A stretch of DNA of 64,000 nucleotides, taken from Paenibacillus artemisiicola. Lineage in GTDB: Bacteria > Bacillota > Bacilli > Paenibacillales > Paenibacillaceae. Below the pieces are notes generated by a model. The model had not been told where the DNA came from. It was given only the letters and a program-made list of their open reading frames with translations, and did not search any database. The stretch is taken from contig NZ_JAGGDJ010000008.1 of NCBI RefSeq assembly GCF_017652985.1, forward strand, positions 62,001 to 126,000, read 5' to 3'. Positions 42,203 through 51,434 of the stretch are shown here, in pieces (the first letter of the stretch is position 1; each line of letters starts with the position of its first letter). Made by a program: the position numbers and the translations under genes.

Positions 42203-43429
42203 ATGAACGGTAATTTTATCAATCGATTAATGTGGGGCCTCTTGATCATCGTCGTCGGCGTCGGGCTCCTGCTCCGGCAGGGCGGCTACGTCAACTTCGA
42301 TATCGGGGCGATCTTCTCCGTCTTCTGGCCCGTCATCCTGATGTTCCTGGGGGTTCAGGGCTTGCTCCAGCGGATGGCGTACGGCCGCGGAAGCGCCTTC
42401 GGGTCCGGCGTGCTGATCGTGCTCGGGTTTCTCTTCCTCGGCCGCAACCTCGACCTGTTCGTCTGGTCGGTCGGCGACATGATCAAATTCGCCGGTCCGC
42501 TCGTTCTTATCATCTTCGGTCTCTCCATGATTTTTAAACCGAAGGCCAAGAAGCGCGGCGACGACGCGAAGGACAAATGGAAGGACGAGTGGCAGGCGTA
42601 TAATTACGGGCCGACCGAGGAACCTGCCGTGCCTCCGGCGCCGCCGCTGCATCCGGATCCGACGTTGGCGTCGTTCGATTTCGGCGACGGCGGGGCGGGA
42701 GCGAAGGAAGCGCCGTCCGGTCAAAGCGGCGAACAGGCGCAGGGACCGCGCCAATCGGGACAGGAGCGCCCGCAAGGTCCGCGCCAAGGCCCGCATCAAG
42801 GCCAAGGGCCTTCTCAAGGTCCGCGGCGGGAGCGTCCGGAGGGCGAGGCGGGAGGCGGCATGCCCCCGTACGGCCAAGGGTTCCCGAACCATTCGCTTCA
42901 TCATAAGCGGATGAGCCATGCCGAGCGCCACGCGCTCCATGCGGCGAAAGTCCGCGAACGGATCGAGCGCCGGCATTTCCGGCACTACCAGCGCCATCAA
43001 CGGCACCTGGACCGCAAGGACCGCGTGGAATGGTGGAATCACGATCCGAACGTCCAGACCCGCTCCGGCTTCATCGGCGACATTTATTTGGGGCACGATT
43101 ATTGGGAGCTCAAGCCGATGAACATTTCCCACTTTATCGGCGACACGGTGCTGGACCTGACGAAGGCGCAGATCGTGCCCGGCGAGACGGTGATCAACAT
43201 CTCGTCCTTTATCGGCGACGTGAAGGTGTACCTTCCCAACGATTACGAATTCGGCGTGCACGTGGTATCGAGCGCGTTCGTCGGCGACGTGGCGGTGCTG
43301 GAGCAGAAGGAAGGCGGCATTTTCAAAAACATCGACGCCGAAACGCCGTATTTCCAGGAGATGGATAAAAAAATCATTCTGCACGTCAGCACGTTCATCG
43401 GCGATGTGCGGGTCACGAAAGTAGGCTGA
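42203..43429 (+). CDS. liaF: LiaF-like envelope stress regulator with long linker
   Basis: 408 residues from ATG 42203. The N-terminal membrane part has about four helices (RLMWGLLIIVVGVGLLL, FSVFWPVILMFLGVQGLL). A Gln/Gly/Pro/Arg-rich linker follows (about residues 140-290), then a C-terminal LiaF domain with repeats of the type FIGD (SGFIGDIYL, SHFIGDTVLDL, SSFIGDVKVYLP, STFIGDVRV). LiaF keeps the LiaS kinase inactive until cell-wall stress. It is followed at once by liaS and liaR. Confidence 0.9.
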   Translation: MNGNFINRLMWGLLIIVVGVGLLLRQGGYVNFDIGAIFSVFWPVILMFLGVQGLLQRMAYGRGSAFGSGVLIVLGFLFLGRNLDLFVWSVGDMIKFAGPLVLIIFGLSMIFKPKAKKRGDDAKDKWKDEWQAYNYGPTEEPAVPPAPPLHPDPTLASFDFGDGGAGAKEAPSGQSGEQAQGPRQSGQERPQGPRQGPHQGQGPSQGPRRERPEGEAGGGMPPYGQGFPNHSLHHKRMSHAERHALHAAKVRERIERRHFRHYQRHQRHLDRKDRVEWWNHDPNVQTRSGFIGDIYLGHDYWELKPMNISHFIGDTVLDLTKAQIVPGETVINISSFIGDVKVYLPNDYEFGVHVVSSAFVGDVAVLEQKEGGIFKNIDAETPYFQEMDKKIILHVSTFIGDVRVTKVG

Positions 43430-43436
43430 TCCGCGG

Positions 43437-44483
43437 ATGATGGTGCGTTTGTTTCGCAACAGCAAGTGGGACATGATTTTGCTCTTCGTCTGCTCCTCCG
43501 TCGTGTCCGTGCTGATCTGGGAGCTGGGCTGCGGCCTGCTGCCGGACCGGGGGCCGCAGAACGACTGGTGGATCGGGATCGCCGCCTTGTTCCTGCTGGT
43601 CAGCGCCGGCTTCGGCTACTGGGCGGCGAAGCGGATCCAGCGCCAGATCGACATGATGGTCATCGGCCTCAAGCAGGCCGCCCACGGCAATTACGGCACG
43701 CGGCTGCCGGAGGAAGGGGCGTTCACGCCGGCGTTCCGCGAGTTCAACGACATGCTGGAATCGCTGGACGAACGCATGCAGTGGATCCAGCGTTCCGGCG
43801 AGGAGCAGGTGATGCGCGAGGCGGCCTCCAACGAGGCGGCCGTGCTGGAAGAACGCCGCAGGCTGGCGCGGGATTTGCACGATACGGTCAGCCAGCAGCT
43901 GTTCGCCATTCATATGTCCGCCTCCTCGCTGCCCAAGCTGCTGGAGCTGAATCCCGACCGCGCGAGCGGCGTCATGGATCAGCTCATCTCCATGTCTTCG
44001 ATGGCGCAGAAGCAGATGCGCGGCTTCATCGCGCAGCTCCGTCCGATGGAGCTCGAGGGCCGGTCGCTGCAGGAGGCGCTGGACAAATGGTTTCCCGATT
44101 ACTGCCGGCAAAACGGGCTTCAAGGCGTGCTGGAATGGCGGGTCAAGGAGAAGCTGTCGGATGCGAAGGAGCATCAGCTGTTTCTCATCGTCCAGGAGGC
44201 GATGGCTAATATCGTCAAGCACGCGGGCGCGCAGACGGCGCTGCTCACGGTGGCCGAGACGGAACGGCAAATCGTCATGACCCTGCAGGACGACGGCGCG
44301 GGCTTCCGGGCCGATCAAGTGAAGCGCGGGTCGTACGGCCTCTCGACGATGCGCGAGCGGGCGAGCAAGCTGGGCGGCGACGCCTCGATTATCAGCAAGC
44401 CGGGAAGCGGCACGAGAGTCCGCGTCACGCTGCCGAACTACGTGAACCATAAAGGAGCCGATCGAAACGATGAGCGCGAATGA
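43437..44483 (+). CDS. liaS: LiaS-like sensor histidine kinase
   Basis: 348 residues. Two N-terminal membrane helices with a short extracytoplasmic loop, a HAMP-like region, a HisKA_3 dimerisation helix with the phospho-histidine in RRRLARDLHDTVSQQLFA, and a HATPase domain (VQEAMANIVKHAGA, DDGAGF). NarL-type kinase of the VraS/LiaS kind, sensing envelope stress with LiaF. It starts 7 bp after liaF and overlaps liaR by 14 bp. Confidence 0.92.
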   Translation: MMVRLFRNSKWDMILLFVCSSVVSVLIWELGCGLLPDRGPQNDWWIGIAALFLLVSAGFGYWAAKRIQRQIDMMVIGLKQAAHGNYGTRLPEEGAFTPAFREFNDMLESLDERMQWIQRSGEEQVMREAASNEAAVLEERRRLARDLHDTVSQQLFAIHMSASSLPKLLELNPDRASGVMDQLISMSSMAQKQMRGFIAQLRPMELEGRSLQEALDKWFPDYCRQNGLQGVLEWRVKEKLSDAKEHQLFLIVQEAMANIVKHAGAQTALLTVAETERQIVMTLQDDGAGFRADQVKRGSYGLSTMRERASKLGGDASIISKPGSGTRVRVTLPNYVNHKGADRNDERE

Positions 44484-45135
44484 CGGATGGAAAATCATGA
44501 TTGTCGACGACCATGACATGGTGCGGGCGGGCTTGCGCACGTATTTGATGCTGGACCCGAAATTCGAGGTCATCGCCGAAGCCGCGAACGGCCAGGACGC
44601 GATCGACCAGCTGCGCGCCGGCATTCCGGGCGGCCCGCCGCAGCTCATGCTGATGGACCTCATGATGCCGGTCATGGACGGCGTGGAAGCGACCAAGATC
44701 ATCATGCAGGAGCACCCGCAGCTCAAGATCGTCATGCTGACGAGCTTTCTCGAGGACGAGAAGGTCGTCGCGGCCGTCGAGGCCGGCGCCGTCAGCTACG
44801 TGCTCAAGACCGTGTCCGCGGAGGAGCTGATCTATGCGCTGAACGGCGCGGTGAAAGGCATGCCGGTCATGACGCACGACGTCTCCCAGGCGCTCACGCG
44901 CGGCCTCCGGCAGCGGAGCACGCAAGGGGCGGACGAAGGCTTGACCGATCGGGAGAAGGAAGTGCTGCTGCTGATCGCCGAGGGCATGTCGAACAAGGAA
45001 ATCGCCGACGAGCTTCACATCAGCATCAAGACGGTCAAGACGCACGTCAGCAACCTGTTGATGAAGTGCGAGCTGGAGGACCGGACGCAGCTGGCCGTCT
45101 ACGCGCATCGAAAAGGGTGGGTAAAGACGGGATAA
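44470..45135 (+). CDS. liaR: LiaR-like response regulator (NarL/LuxR type)
   Basis: 221 residues. Receiver domain with IMIVDDHDMVRAGL and phospho-Asp in LMLMDLMMPVMDG; C-terminal LuxR-type HTH (LTDREKEVLLLIAEGMSNKEIADELHISIKTVKTHVSNLL). AAGGAG lies inside liaS. It is the output of the LiaFSR system. The target genes liaI/liaH are not seen in this window. Confidence 0.93.
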   Translation: MSANDGWKIMIVDDHDMVRAGLRTYLMLDPKFEVIAEAANGQDAIDQLRAGIPGGPPQLMLMDLMMPVMDGVEATKIIMQEHPQLKIVMLTSFLEDEKVVAAVEAGAVSYVLKTVSAEELIYALNGAVKGMPVMTHDVSQALTRGLRQRSTQGADEGLTDREKEVLLLIAEGMSNKEIADELHISIKTVKTHVSNLLMKCELEDRTQLAVYAHRKGWVKTG

Positions 45136-45193
45136 TTGTCAGCGGGGAGGGGCATCTTATCGGTATACCAAGGCCAAGAGGAGAATGCCCGCA

Positions 45194-45607
45194 ATGATCC
45201 CCCTGGAATCGAAGCTGGAGTCGAGCGAGAAGGAATTTACCGAAGTGAGAGGCATGCTGGAAGAGCATGCGTTTGCGTTGGGCGGCAACTGGGATTACGA
45301 TCACGGTTATTTCGACCGCTCCTTGGACGAGGAACGGATGGTGTGGCTGCGCGTGCCGTTCGACGTGATCAACGGCAGCATCGACGAGGATACGCAGGAT
45401 CTGGACGCCAAGATCAAGATGGGCCGTCCGTTCGTGCTCAAGCACGTGTACAACGAAGGGCTCGACGCGGAAGCGCACGTCAGTCCGATCGGCAGCCTGA
45501 TGGATCAGTTCCAGGAGCCGGTCGACGCCGACGCCGAAGTGGAATCCAAGTGGGTCGCCCAAGCGAAAAAAGTACTGGCGGAAGTAGAAGAACGCCTGCT
45601 TCACTAG
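45194..45607 (+). CDS. YugN-like family protein
   Basis: 137 residues from ATG 45194, ten bases after GAGGAG; an ATG three codons earlier is too close to the ribosome binding site. The pattern FALGGNWDYDHGYFDRSLD ... YLRVPFDV-like WLRVPFDVINGSID ... GRPFVLKHVYNEGLD is typical of YugN-like proteins of Bacillales. Function unknown. Confidence 0.8.
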   Translation: MIPLESKLESSEKEFTEVRGMLEEHAFALGGNWDYDHGYFDRSLDEERMVWLRVPFDVINGSIDEDTQDLDAKIKMGRPFVLKHVYNEGLDAEAHVSPIGSLMDQFQEPVDADAEVESKWVAQAKKVLAEVEERLLH

Positions 45608-45630
45608 CGCGTTTGATAGAAAACGATTCG

Positions 45631-45668
45631 AGCCGGGTAATGCTGTGTAGACAGCTTCCCGGTTTTTT
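45631..45668 (+). terminator. Terminator of the YugN-like gene
   Basis: CCGGG..GCTGT/ACAGC..CCCGG two-part stem followed by TTTTTT. Confidence 0.85.
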
Positions 45669-45686
45669 ATGTGCCATTATAACAAT

Positions 45687-45703
45687 TTTAAGTTTGATTT
45701 AAG
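45687..45703 (+). promoter_or_regulatory. TTTAAG direct repeat upstream of htrA
   Basis: Two TTTAAG copies with 11-bp periodicity (45687 and 45698). Direct repeats with one-helical-turn spacing are the usual site form for OmpR/PhoP-family regulators. One such regulator is encoded 1.8 kb downstream. Confidence 0.4.
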
Positions 45704-45791
45704 GTAGATTGTGCAAGATAGAACTATAGAACGAACCAAGCAAACGCAAGGCAACGTCAACACTCATGGGAACTTTAAGGAGGAATACAGG

Positions 45792-47417
45792 ATGGACGAC
45801 CAGAACAAAAAGAACGACTACGACGATTTCTTCAAACCGGCAAGCGACGGCGACGATGCCGGGTCGACCAATAGAGCGCAAGACGACAAGCACGAGGAAG
45901 AGAGTGCCGGCAAATCTTCCTACTATTACTCGTACGGGCCGTTCAAGCCCGGTCCGGAAGCGGAGCGCGGCGAGGACGGCGCGATCGAAGACCGGCAAGC
46001 GAGCGCCCCGCCGAGCCCGCATAACGTGGAAGTGACGCCGCCGACCCAACTCCGGCCGTTCGCGCCGTCCCAATCGGCGCGCGGCTGGCAGCCGAAGGAA
46101 TCGCGCCGGTCGCCGTTCAAGGCGATGTTCGCCTCGTTCCTCGTCGGCGTCGTCGCCGTCGGCTCGCTCATGTACGTGTCCGATAAGCAAAACTGGTTCA
46201 CGTCGGAGCAGGCGCTGTCCCAGCAGTCGGCGAGCTCGGCCTCTTCGGCGGTCGGCAAAGCGGGCGACAGCGGCAGCGTATCTTCCGCGGCGGACGTCGT
46301 CCGGCCGAACAACATCGCGCAGCTGTTCGAGAAGTCGAGCCCGGCCGTCGTCAAGATCGAGACGTTCACGCGGCAGCAGTCGAGAGGCCAGCAGGGCGGC
46401 GCCGGCAGCTTCGATGATTTCTTCAGCCAATTCTTCGGCGACGAGAACGGCGGCCAAGGCCAAGACAACGGTCAAGGCCAAGGCGGCGGCCAGGATAACG
46501 GCAGCCAAGGCACCGGCGATCTGACGCCGGAAGGGATCGGGACCGGATTCTTCTTCGATTCCAGCGGCTATATTCTGACCAACGAGCACGTCGTCGACGG
46601 GGCGGACGAAATCCGCGTCACCGTGCAGGGCACGAGCGAGCCGTACGTGGCCAAGAAGCTCGGCTCCGATTACAACCTCGATCTTGCCGTGCTGAAGGTC
46701 GAAGGCAAGAATCCGTTCCCGACGCTGCCGATCGGCGATTCCAACAAAATCAACATCGGCGACTGGGTCGTCGCGATCGGCAACCCGTACGGCTTCGACC
46801 ATACGGTAACGGTCGGCGTGCTGAGCGCCAAGGAACGCCCGATCAGCATCCCGGACAGCCAAGGCACCCGCGAGTACCAGCACTTGCTGCAAACGGACGC
46901 GTCGATCAACCCCGGCAACTCCGGCGGCCCGCTGCTTAACCTGAACGGCGAAGTCGTCGGCATCAACACGGCGGTCAGCTCCCAGGCGCAGGGCATCGGC
47001 TTCGCGATTCCGACGAGCACGATCACCGAGGTGCTCGACAACCTGAAGTCGAACACGGCGATTCCGAAGAAGCCGATTCCGTTCATCGGGGCGACGCTGG
47101 CGCCGATCAACGACGCGCTGCAGAAGGAGCTTGAGCTCTCCAACGCCAAGGGCTCCGTCGTGTCGGACATCATCTACAAATCGCCGGCCTACATGGCCGA
47201 CCTGAGACAATACGACGTCATCACGGGCCTGGACGGCAAGAGCTACGACACGCCGGACGATCTGATCGCCGCGATCAAGACGAAAGCGGTCGGCGACAAA
47301 GCGAAGCTGAACATCGTGCGCAACGGCCAGAAGATGGACCTGACCGTCACGATCGGCAACAAGAACGATTTCGAGGCGCAAACGCAGCAGCAGCAGCAAG
47401 AACAGCAGAATCAATAA
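45792..47417 (+). CDS. htrA: HtrA/DegP-like S1C serine protease
   Basis: 541 residues from ATG 45792 (AAGGAGGAA upstream). Acidic cytoplasmic N-terminus of about 110 residues, one membrane helix (MFASFLVGVVAVGSLMYVS), a Gly/Gln/Asn-rich linker, then a trypsin-like protease domain with the triad in ILTNEHVVDGA (His), YNLDLAVLKV (Asp) and NPGNSGGPLLN (Ser), and a C-terminal PDZ domain (KSPAYMADLRQYDVI). It is a membrane-anchored quality-control protease for exported proteins. A two-component pair lies just downstream. Confidence 0.95.
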   Translation: MDDQNKKNDYDDFFKPASDGDDAGSTNRAQDDKHEEESAGKSSYYYSYGPFKPGPEAERGEDGAIEDRQASAPPSPHNVEVTPPTQLRPFAPSQSARGWQPKESRRSPFKAMFASFLVGVVAVGSLMYVSDKQNWFTSEQALSQQSASSASSAVGKAGDSGSVSSAADVVRPNNIAQLFEKSSPAVVKIETFTRQQSRGQQGGAGSFDDFFSQFFGDENGGQGQDNGQGQGGGQDNGSQGTGDLTPEGIGTGFFFDSSGYILTNEHVVDGADEIRVTVQGTSEPYVAKKLGSDYNLDLAVLKVEGKNPFPTLPIGDSNKINIGDWVVAIGNPYGFDHTVTVGVLSAKERPISIPDSQGTREYQHLLQTDASINPGNSGGPLLNLNGEVVGINTAVSSQAQGIGFAIPTSTITEVLDNLKSNTAIPKKPIPFIGATLAPINDALQKELELSNAKGSVVSDIIYKSPAYMADLRQYDVITGLDGKSYDTPDDLIAAIKTKAVGDKAKLNIVRNGQKMDLTVTIGNKNDFEAQTQQQQQEQQNQ

Positions 47418-47453
47418 CATAGCCAGCCGTACGCGAGCAACGACCGAACCAAG

Positions 47454-47490
47454 GGCGCAAGCAGTCTTCATGGCTGTTGCGCCTCTTTAT
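47454..47490 (+). terminator. Terminator of htrA
   Basis: GGCGCAA (47454-47460) pairs with TTGCGCC (47477-47483), with CAG/CTG inside, followed by TCTTTATTT. Confidence 0.75.
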
Positions 47491-47589
47491 TTGCGCCCGG
47501 GCGGAGCGGATGCGTTTCACCGCGGAGCGGAAGTGCGATATAATGTAGAAAGTTTTGGACGAAGCGATATTTGACCCTGGAGGATTGCC

Positions 47590-48282
47590 ATGAGACCGCA
47601 TATTTTAGTAGTGGACGACGACGAAAAGATCACCTCTTTGCTCCGGCGCAGCCTGGCGTTCGAAGGTTACGAGGTGGCGACGGCCAACAACGGCCTGGAA
47701 GGCTTGAAGCAGATGCTGTCCAGCGATCCGAACCTGTTGATTTTGGACGTGATGATGCCGCAGGTGGACGGCTGGGAAGTGTGCCGCCGGGTCCGCGAGG
47801 GCGGGAGCTCCGTGCCGATTCTGATGCTGACCGCGAAGGACGACATCCAGGACCGGGTACGCGGGCTCGATCTCGGCGCCGACGATTATCTCGTCAAGCC
47901 GTTCGCGCTGGAAGAGCTCCTCGCTCGCGTCCGGGCGCTGCTCCGCCGCAAGCCGGATAAGCTCGAGGAGAGCGCGAGCCGGCTGCAGTTCGAGGACCTG
48001 ACGCTGGATCTCGACTCGCGCGAAGCGATTCGCAGCGGCCGCCGGATCGATCTGACCGCCAAGGAATTCGACCTGCTGCAGCTGCTGATGCAAAATCCGC
48101 GCCGGGTCCTGACCCGGGACGCGATCATGGATAAAATTTGGGGCTTCGATTACAGCGGGGAATCCAACGTGCTCGAGGTTTATATCGCCATGCTGCGCCA
48201 GAAAACGGAGGACGGCAGAGGCTCGCGCCTCATCCAGACCGTGCGCGGGACGGGTTACGTGCTTCGGGGAGAAGGAGGCTGA
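47590..48282 (+). CDS. OmpR/PhoB-family response regulator
   Basis: 230 residues. Receiver with HILVVDDDEKITSLLRR, phospho-Asp in LLILDVMMPQVDGW and lysine in YLVKPF; C-terminal winged helix (LTAKEFDLLQLLMQNPRRVLTRDAIMDKIWGFDY, TVRGTGYVLR). TGGAGG precedes the ATG. It forms an operon with the kinase 6 bp downstream. It may control htrA (compare CssRS in Bacillus), but this is inferred from position. Confidence 0.93.
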   Translation: MRPHILVVDDDEKITSLLRRSLAFEGYEVATANNGLEGLKQMLSSDPNLLILDVMMPQVDGWEVCRRVREGGSSVPILMLTAKDDIQDRVRGLDLGADDYLVKPFALEELLARVRALLRRKPDKLEESASRLQFEDLTLDLDSREAIRSGRRIDLTAKEFDLLQLLMQNPRRVLTRDAIMDKIWGFDYSGESNVLEVYIAMLRQKTEDGRGSRLIQTVRGTGYVLRGEGG

Positions 48283-48288
48283 GGCGCG

Positions 48289-49755
48289 ATGTCCATTCGG
48301 CTGCGACTGACGCTGTGGTATTCGGCGCTGCTTGCCGTGACGTTGTTTATTTTCAGCGTCTCGATCTATCTGTTCGTCAATTATAATTCCTATCGCGACG
48401 CGAAGAACGAAATCCAGGAGCAGCTCCGGACTATGAACATCGTCGGCTCGCTGGATTATTTCAATGGGCTTAATTTGGATTTTAACAATCCGTTTGCGAG
48501 CAACGTGTACATTCAAGTGTCGAACTACACGAACGGAAAGTTCGTGCAATCGGACAATTTGACGCGGGCGAACAAGAAGTTTCCGGTACCGGACGCCAAG
48601 ACGGTGCGCGAAGGCTACGTGACGCTCAAGGTCGACCAATACAAATTTCTCGCCTATCAGTATCCGCTGCATCTGAAGGAGAACAAGCAATTGGTCGGCC
48701 TGCTGCAGATCGGGGTCTACACGGGGCCGATCGACAATTACATGCGCAACCTGCGCACGATCCTGATCTTCGCGTCGTTCGCCGTGATCGCGATCGCCTT
48801 CACGATCGGCCTGTTCCTGGCGAGGCAGGCGTTCCGCCCGGTCGAGAACGTCATCCGCGCCGCGAAGAGCATTCAGAACGAGTCGGACCTCAGCATGCGC
48901 ATTCCGCGGATCGGGCCGAACGACGAGCTCGGCCGATTGACCGACACGCTGAACGGCATGCTCGGCCGGATCGAAACGACGTACAACGAGCTCGACGACG
49001 CTTACAAGGCGCAGCGCCGGTTCGTGTCGGACGCGTCGCACGAGCTGCGGACCCCGCTCACGACCATTCGCGGCAACATCGAGCTGCTGGAGCGGATGTG
49101 GCCGCCCGCGCTGGAATCGGGCTTGCCGGAGGAAGACGCGCAGACCGAGGACGACCGCCGCCGGATGACGATGACCCGCGAGGCGATGCACGATATCGCG
49201 GGCGAGGCCAAGCGGATGTCGAACCTCGTCAACGACCTGTTGGCGCTGGCCCGCGCGGATGCCGGCTACCAGATGGAGAAGACGGCGCAGCCGCTGCTTC
49301 CGCTTGTCGAAGACGTCGCGCGCCGCGCGCAGCTGCTTCCAAGAAACGCCGATTGGAAAATCGGGAACCTAACCGCCATTCAAAACGTACAAGTAATTGC
49401 GCACGCTGATTTTTTGCGTCAGCTGCTGTTCATTTTCGTGGAAAATGCATTCAAATACACGCCGAGCGGGCATGTCGAAATGCGCGCGATCCGTTCGCAG
49501 GATCAGGCCGGCATCATCATCAAGGATACGGGCATCGGCATGGACGCCGACGAAGTGCCGCACATTTTCGAACGGTTTTATCGGGCGGACGAATCCCGCG
49601 GCCAGACGAGCGGAACGGGGCTCGGCTTGTCCATCGCGAAATGGATCATCGACGAGCACGGCGGCTCCGTCGAGGTGTCGACGCGAGAAGGGCAGGGCAC
49701 GACGTTCACCGTCTGGCTTCCGATTGCTTTCCACGACGATGCGAATGAAGTATAA
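48289..49755 (+). CDS. Sensor histidine kinase (HAMP/HisKA type)
   Basis: 488 residues. N-terminal membrane helix (LWYSALLAVTLFIFSVSIYL), about 130-residue extracytoplasmic sensor, second helix (LIFASFAVIAIAFTIGLFLA), HAMP, HisKA with RRFVSDASHELRTPLTTIRG (phospho-His), and HATPase (VENAFKYTP, IKDTGIGMDADEVPHIFERF, GTGLGLSIAKWII). Partner of the regulator at 47590. The signal is unknown. AAGGAGG upstream. Confidence 0.93.
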   Translation: MSIRLRLTLWYSALLAVTLFIFSVSIYLFVNYNSYRDAKNEIQEQLRTMNIVGSLDYFNGLNLDFNNPFASNVYIQVSNYTNGKFVQSDNLTRANKKFPVPDAKTVREGYVTLKVDQYKFLAYQYPLHLKENKQLVGLLQIGVYTGPIDNYMRNLRTILIFASFAVIAIAFTIGLFLARQAFRPVENVIRAAKSIQNESDLSMRIPRIGPNDELGRLTDTLNGMLGRIETTYNELDDAYKAQRRFVSDASHELRTPLTTIRGNIELLERMWPPALESGLPEEDAQTEDDRRRMTMTREAMHDIAGEAKRMSNLVNDLLALARADAGYQMEKTAQPLLPLVEDVARRAQLLPRNADWKIGNLTAIQNVQVIAHADFLRQLLFIFVENAFKYTPSGHVEMRAIRSQDQAGIIIKDTGIGMDADEVPHIFERFYRADESRGQTSGTGLGLSIAKWIIDEHGGSVEVSTREGQGTTFTVWLPIAFHDDANEV

Positions 49756-49823
49756 TTTATTGAGGCGATAGGCATTCGATTCGTCAATTGGATGGTTGAG
49801 CAGGGAAAGCAGGTGCTGGTTTC

Positions 49824-50774
49824 ATGGAAATTGTGAAAATATCGCCGCGCGGCTATTGCTACGGCGTCGTGGATGCGATGGTGCTGGCGTTGCAGACGGC
49901 GCGGAACTTGGATTTGCCGCGGCCGATCTATATTTTGGGCATGATTGTTCATAATAGTCATGTGACGGAAGCGTTCAAGCAAGAGGGCGTCATTACGCTC
50001 GACGGCGAGAACCGGCTGGAAATCCTGGAGCAAATCGACCGCGGAACGGTCATCTTCACGGCCCACGGCGTGTCGCCCGAAGTGCGCGACCGCGCCAAGG
50101 AGAAGGGGCTGACCGTCGTCGACGCGACCTGCCCGGACGTGACCAAGACGCATGACCTCATTCGCGAGAAAGTCGCCCAAGGCTACGAGGTCGTCTATAT
50201 CGGCAAGAAGGGCCATCCGGAGCCGGAGGGGGCGATCGGCATCGCGCCCGGCCGCGTGCACTTGGTGGAGCGCGAATCGGACATCGATGCGCTCTCGCTG
50301 AATGCGGAGCGGATCATCATTACGAATCAGACGACGATGTCCCAATGGGATATCCGCCATCTGATCGGCAGGCTGGTCGAGACGTTCCCGGCCGCCGAGG
50401 TGCACAACGAGATTTGCCTGGCGACGCAGGTCCGGCAGGAAGCGGTGGCCGGCCAGGCCAAGGAAGCCGAGCTGTGCATCGTCGTCGGCGATCCGCGGAG
50501 CAACAATTCCAATCGGCTTGCGCAAGTGTCGGAAGAGATCGCGGGCGTGCCCGCCTACCGCGTTTCGGACGTGTCCGAGATCGACCGGTCGTGGCTGGCC
50601 GGCAAGAAGCGGGTGGCCGTTACGTCCGGCGCTTCCACGCCGACGCCGCTTACGAAGGAAGTCATTGCCTATTTGGAGCAATACGAGGATGAGAACCCCG
50701 AGACCTGGGAGATTCGGCGCACGGTGAACATGGATAAGTTGCTACCCGCGATTCGCTCGAAATCGGCCAGGTAA
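49824..50774 (+). CDS. ispH: 4-hydroxy-3-methylbut-2-enyl diphosphate reductase
   Basis: 316 residues. The three iron-sulfur cluster cysteines lie in [23 protein letters not shown] and [15 protein letters not shown]; other family motifs are [21 protein letters not shown] and [13 protein letters not shown]. It is the last step of the MEP pathway, giving IPP and DMAPP. Weak ribosome binding site (AGCAGGTG). Probably monocistronic or with the DUF2062 gene 20 bp on. Confidence 0.95.
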   Translation: MEIVKISPRGYCYGVVDAMVLALQTARNLDLPRPIYILGMIVHNSHVTEAFKQEGVITLDGENRLEILEQIDRGTVIFTAHGVSPEVRDRAKEKGLTVVDATCPDVTKTHDLIREKVAQGYEVVYIGKKGHPEPEGAIGIAPGRVHLVERESDIDALSLNAERIIITNQTTMSQWDIRHLIGRLVETFPAAEVHNEICLATQVRQEAVAGQAKEAELCIVVGDPRSNNSNRLAQVSEEIAGVPAYRVSDVSEIDRSWLAGKKRVAVTSGASTPTPLTKEVIAYLEQYEDENPETWEIRRTVNMDKLLPAIRSKSAR

Positions 50775-50793
50775 GCGAAAGGAGCGCACGCGC

Positions 50794-51303
50794 ATGTCTT
50801 CACCGAGAAAACCGCGCTCGATCAAACGTTGGATCAAATATAAATACACCCAATTGATGCGGGCCCCCGGCGGCCCGTCCATCGTGGCCCTTGGCTTCTC
50901 GATCGGCATTTTCGTCGAAATGTTTACGCTCCCGACTTACGGGCTGGCGTTTTTTCTAATATTTCCGCTGATTTATTGGTTCGGGGCCAGTTTTGCCGGA
51001 GCCTTGGTCGGATTCGTGTTCGGCAAAATCATTTTCATTCCGGTCGCGTTCGTCAACAGCATGGTCGGCGGTCTCGTGCTGCCGAACCATCTCAGGTTTC
51101 ATATTCCGGTCATCCCGAATTGGCTGAACCATATCCTGCTGGTGAACTTGAAGCTGATTGTCGGCGGCATTATCGACGGGTTCGTGCTCGGCGCGATCTT
51201 CTACTTCCCGGTGCGGTTCGCCATCAAGTACGTGGCGGATAAACGCAAGGAGAAGCGCAAGCTGCGCCGCACGGCGCTCGAGGCGAAGCCGGTCGCGGAA
51301 TGA
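50794..51303 (+). CDS. DUF2062 membrane protein
   Basis: 169 residues with about three to four membrane helices. The N-terminal basic segment and RAPGGPSIVALGFSIGIFVEM plus GFVFGKIIFIPVAFVNSMVGG are typical of DUF2062. AAAGGAG upstream. Function not established; basic C-terminal tail. Confidence 0.8.
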   Translation: MSSPRKPRSIKRWIKYKYTQLMRAPGGPSIVALGFSIGIFVEMFTLPTYGLAFFLIFPLIYWFGASFAGALVGFVFGKIIFIPVAFVNSMVGGLVLPNHLRFHIPVIPNWLNHILLVNLKLIVGGIIDGFVLGAIFYFPVRFAIKYVADKRKEKRKLRRTALEAKPVAE

Positions 51304-51311
51304 ACCGCAAG

Positions 51312-51341
51312 CCGGTCTCTTGACGGGACCGGTGTTTTCTT
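51312..51341 (+). terminator. Weak terminator after the DUF2062 gene
   Basis: CCGGTC (51312-51317) pairs with GACCGG (51327-51332), then TGTTTTCTT. Confidence 0.6.
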
Positions 51342-51434
51342 GTATAGTTGCTTTAGCGGTTAAAAGCATAAAAGCCTAACAGCGTCGAAGCTTAAAAGCA
51401 TATACGCGTTTAAGTGTGAAAGGGGATTGTCTAC

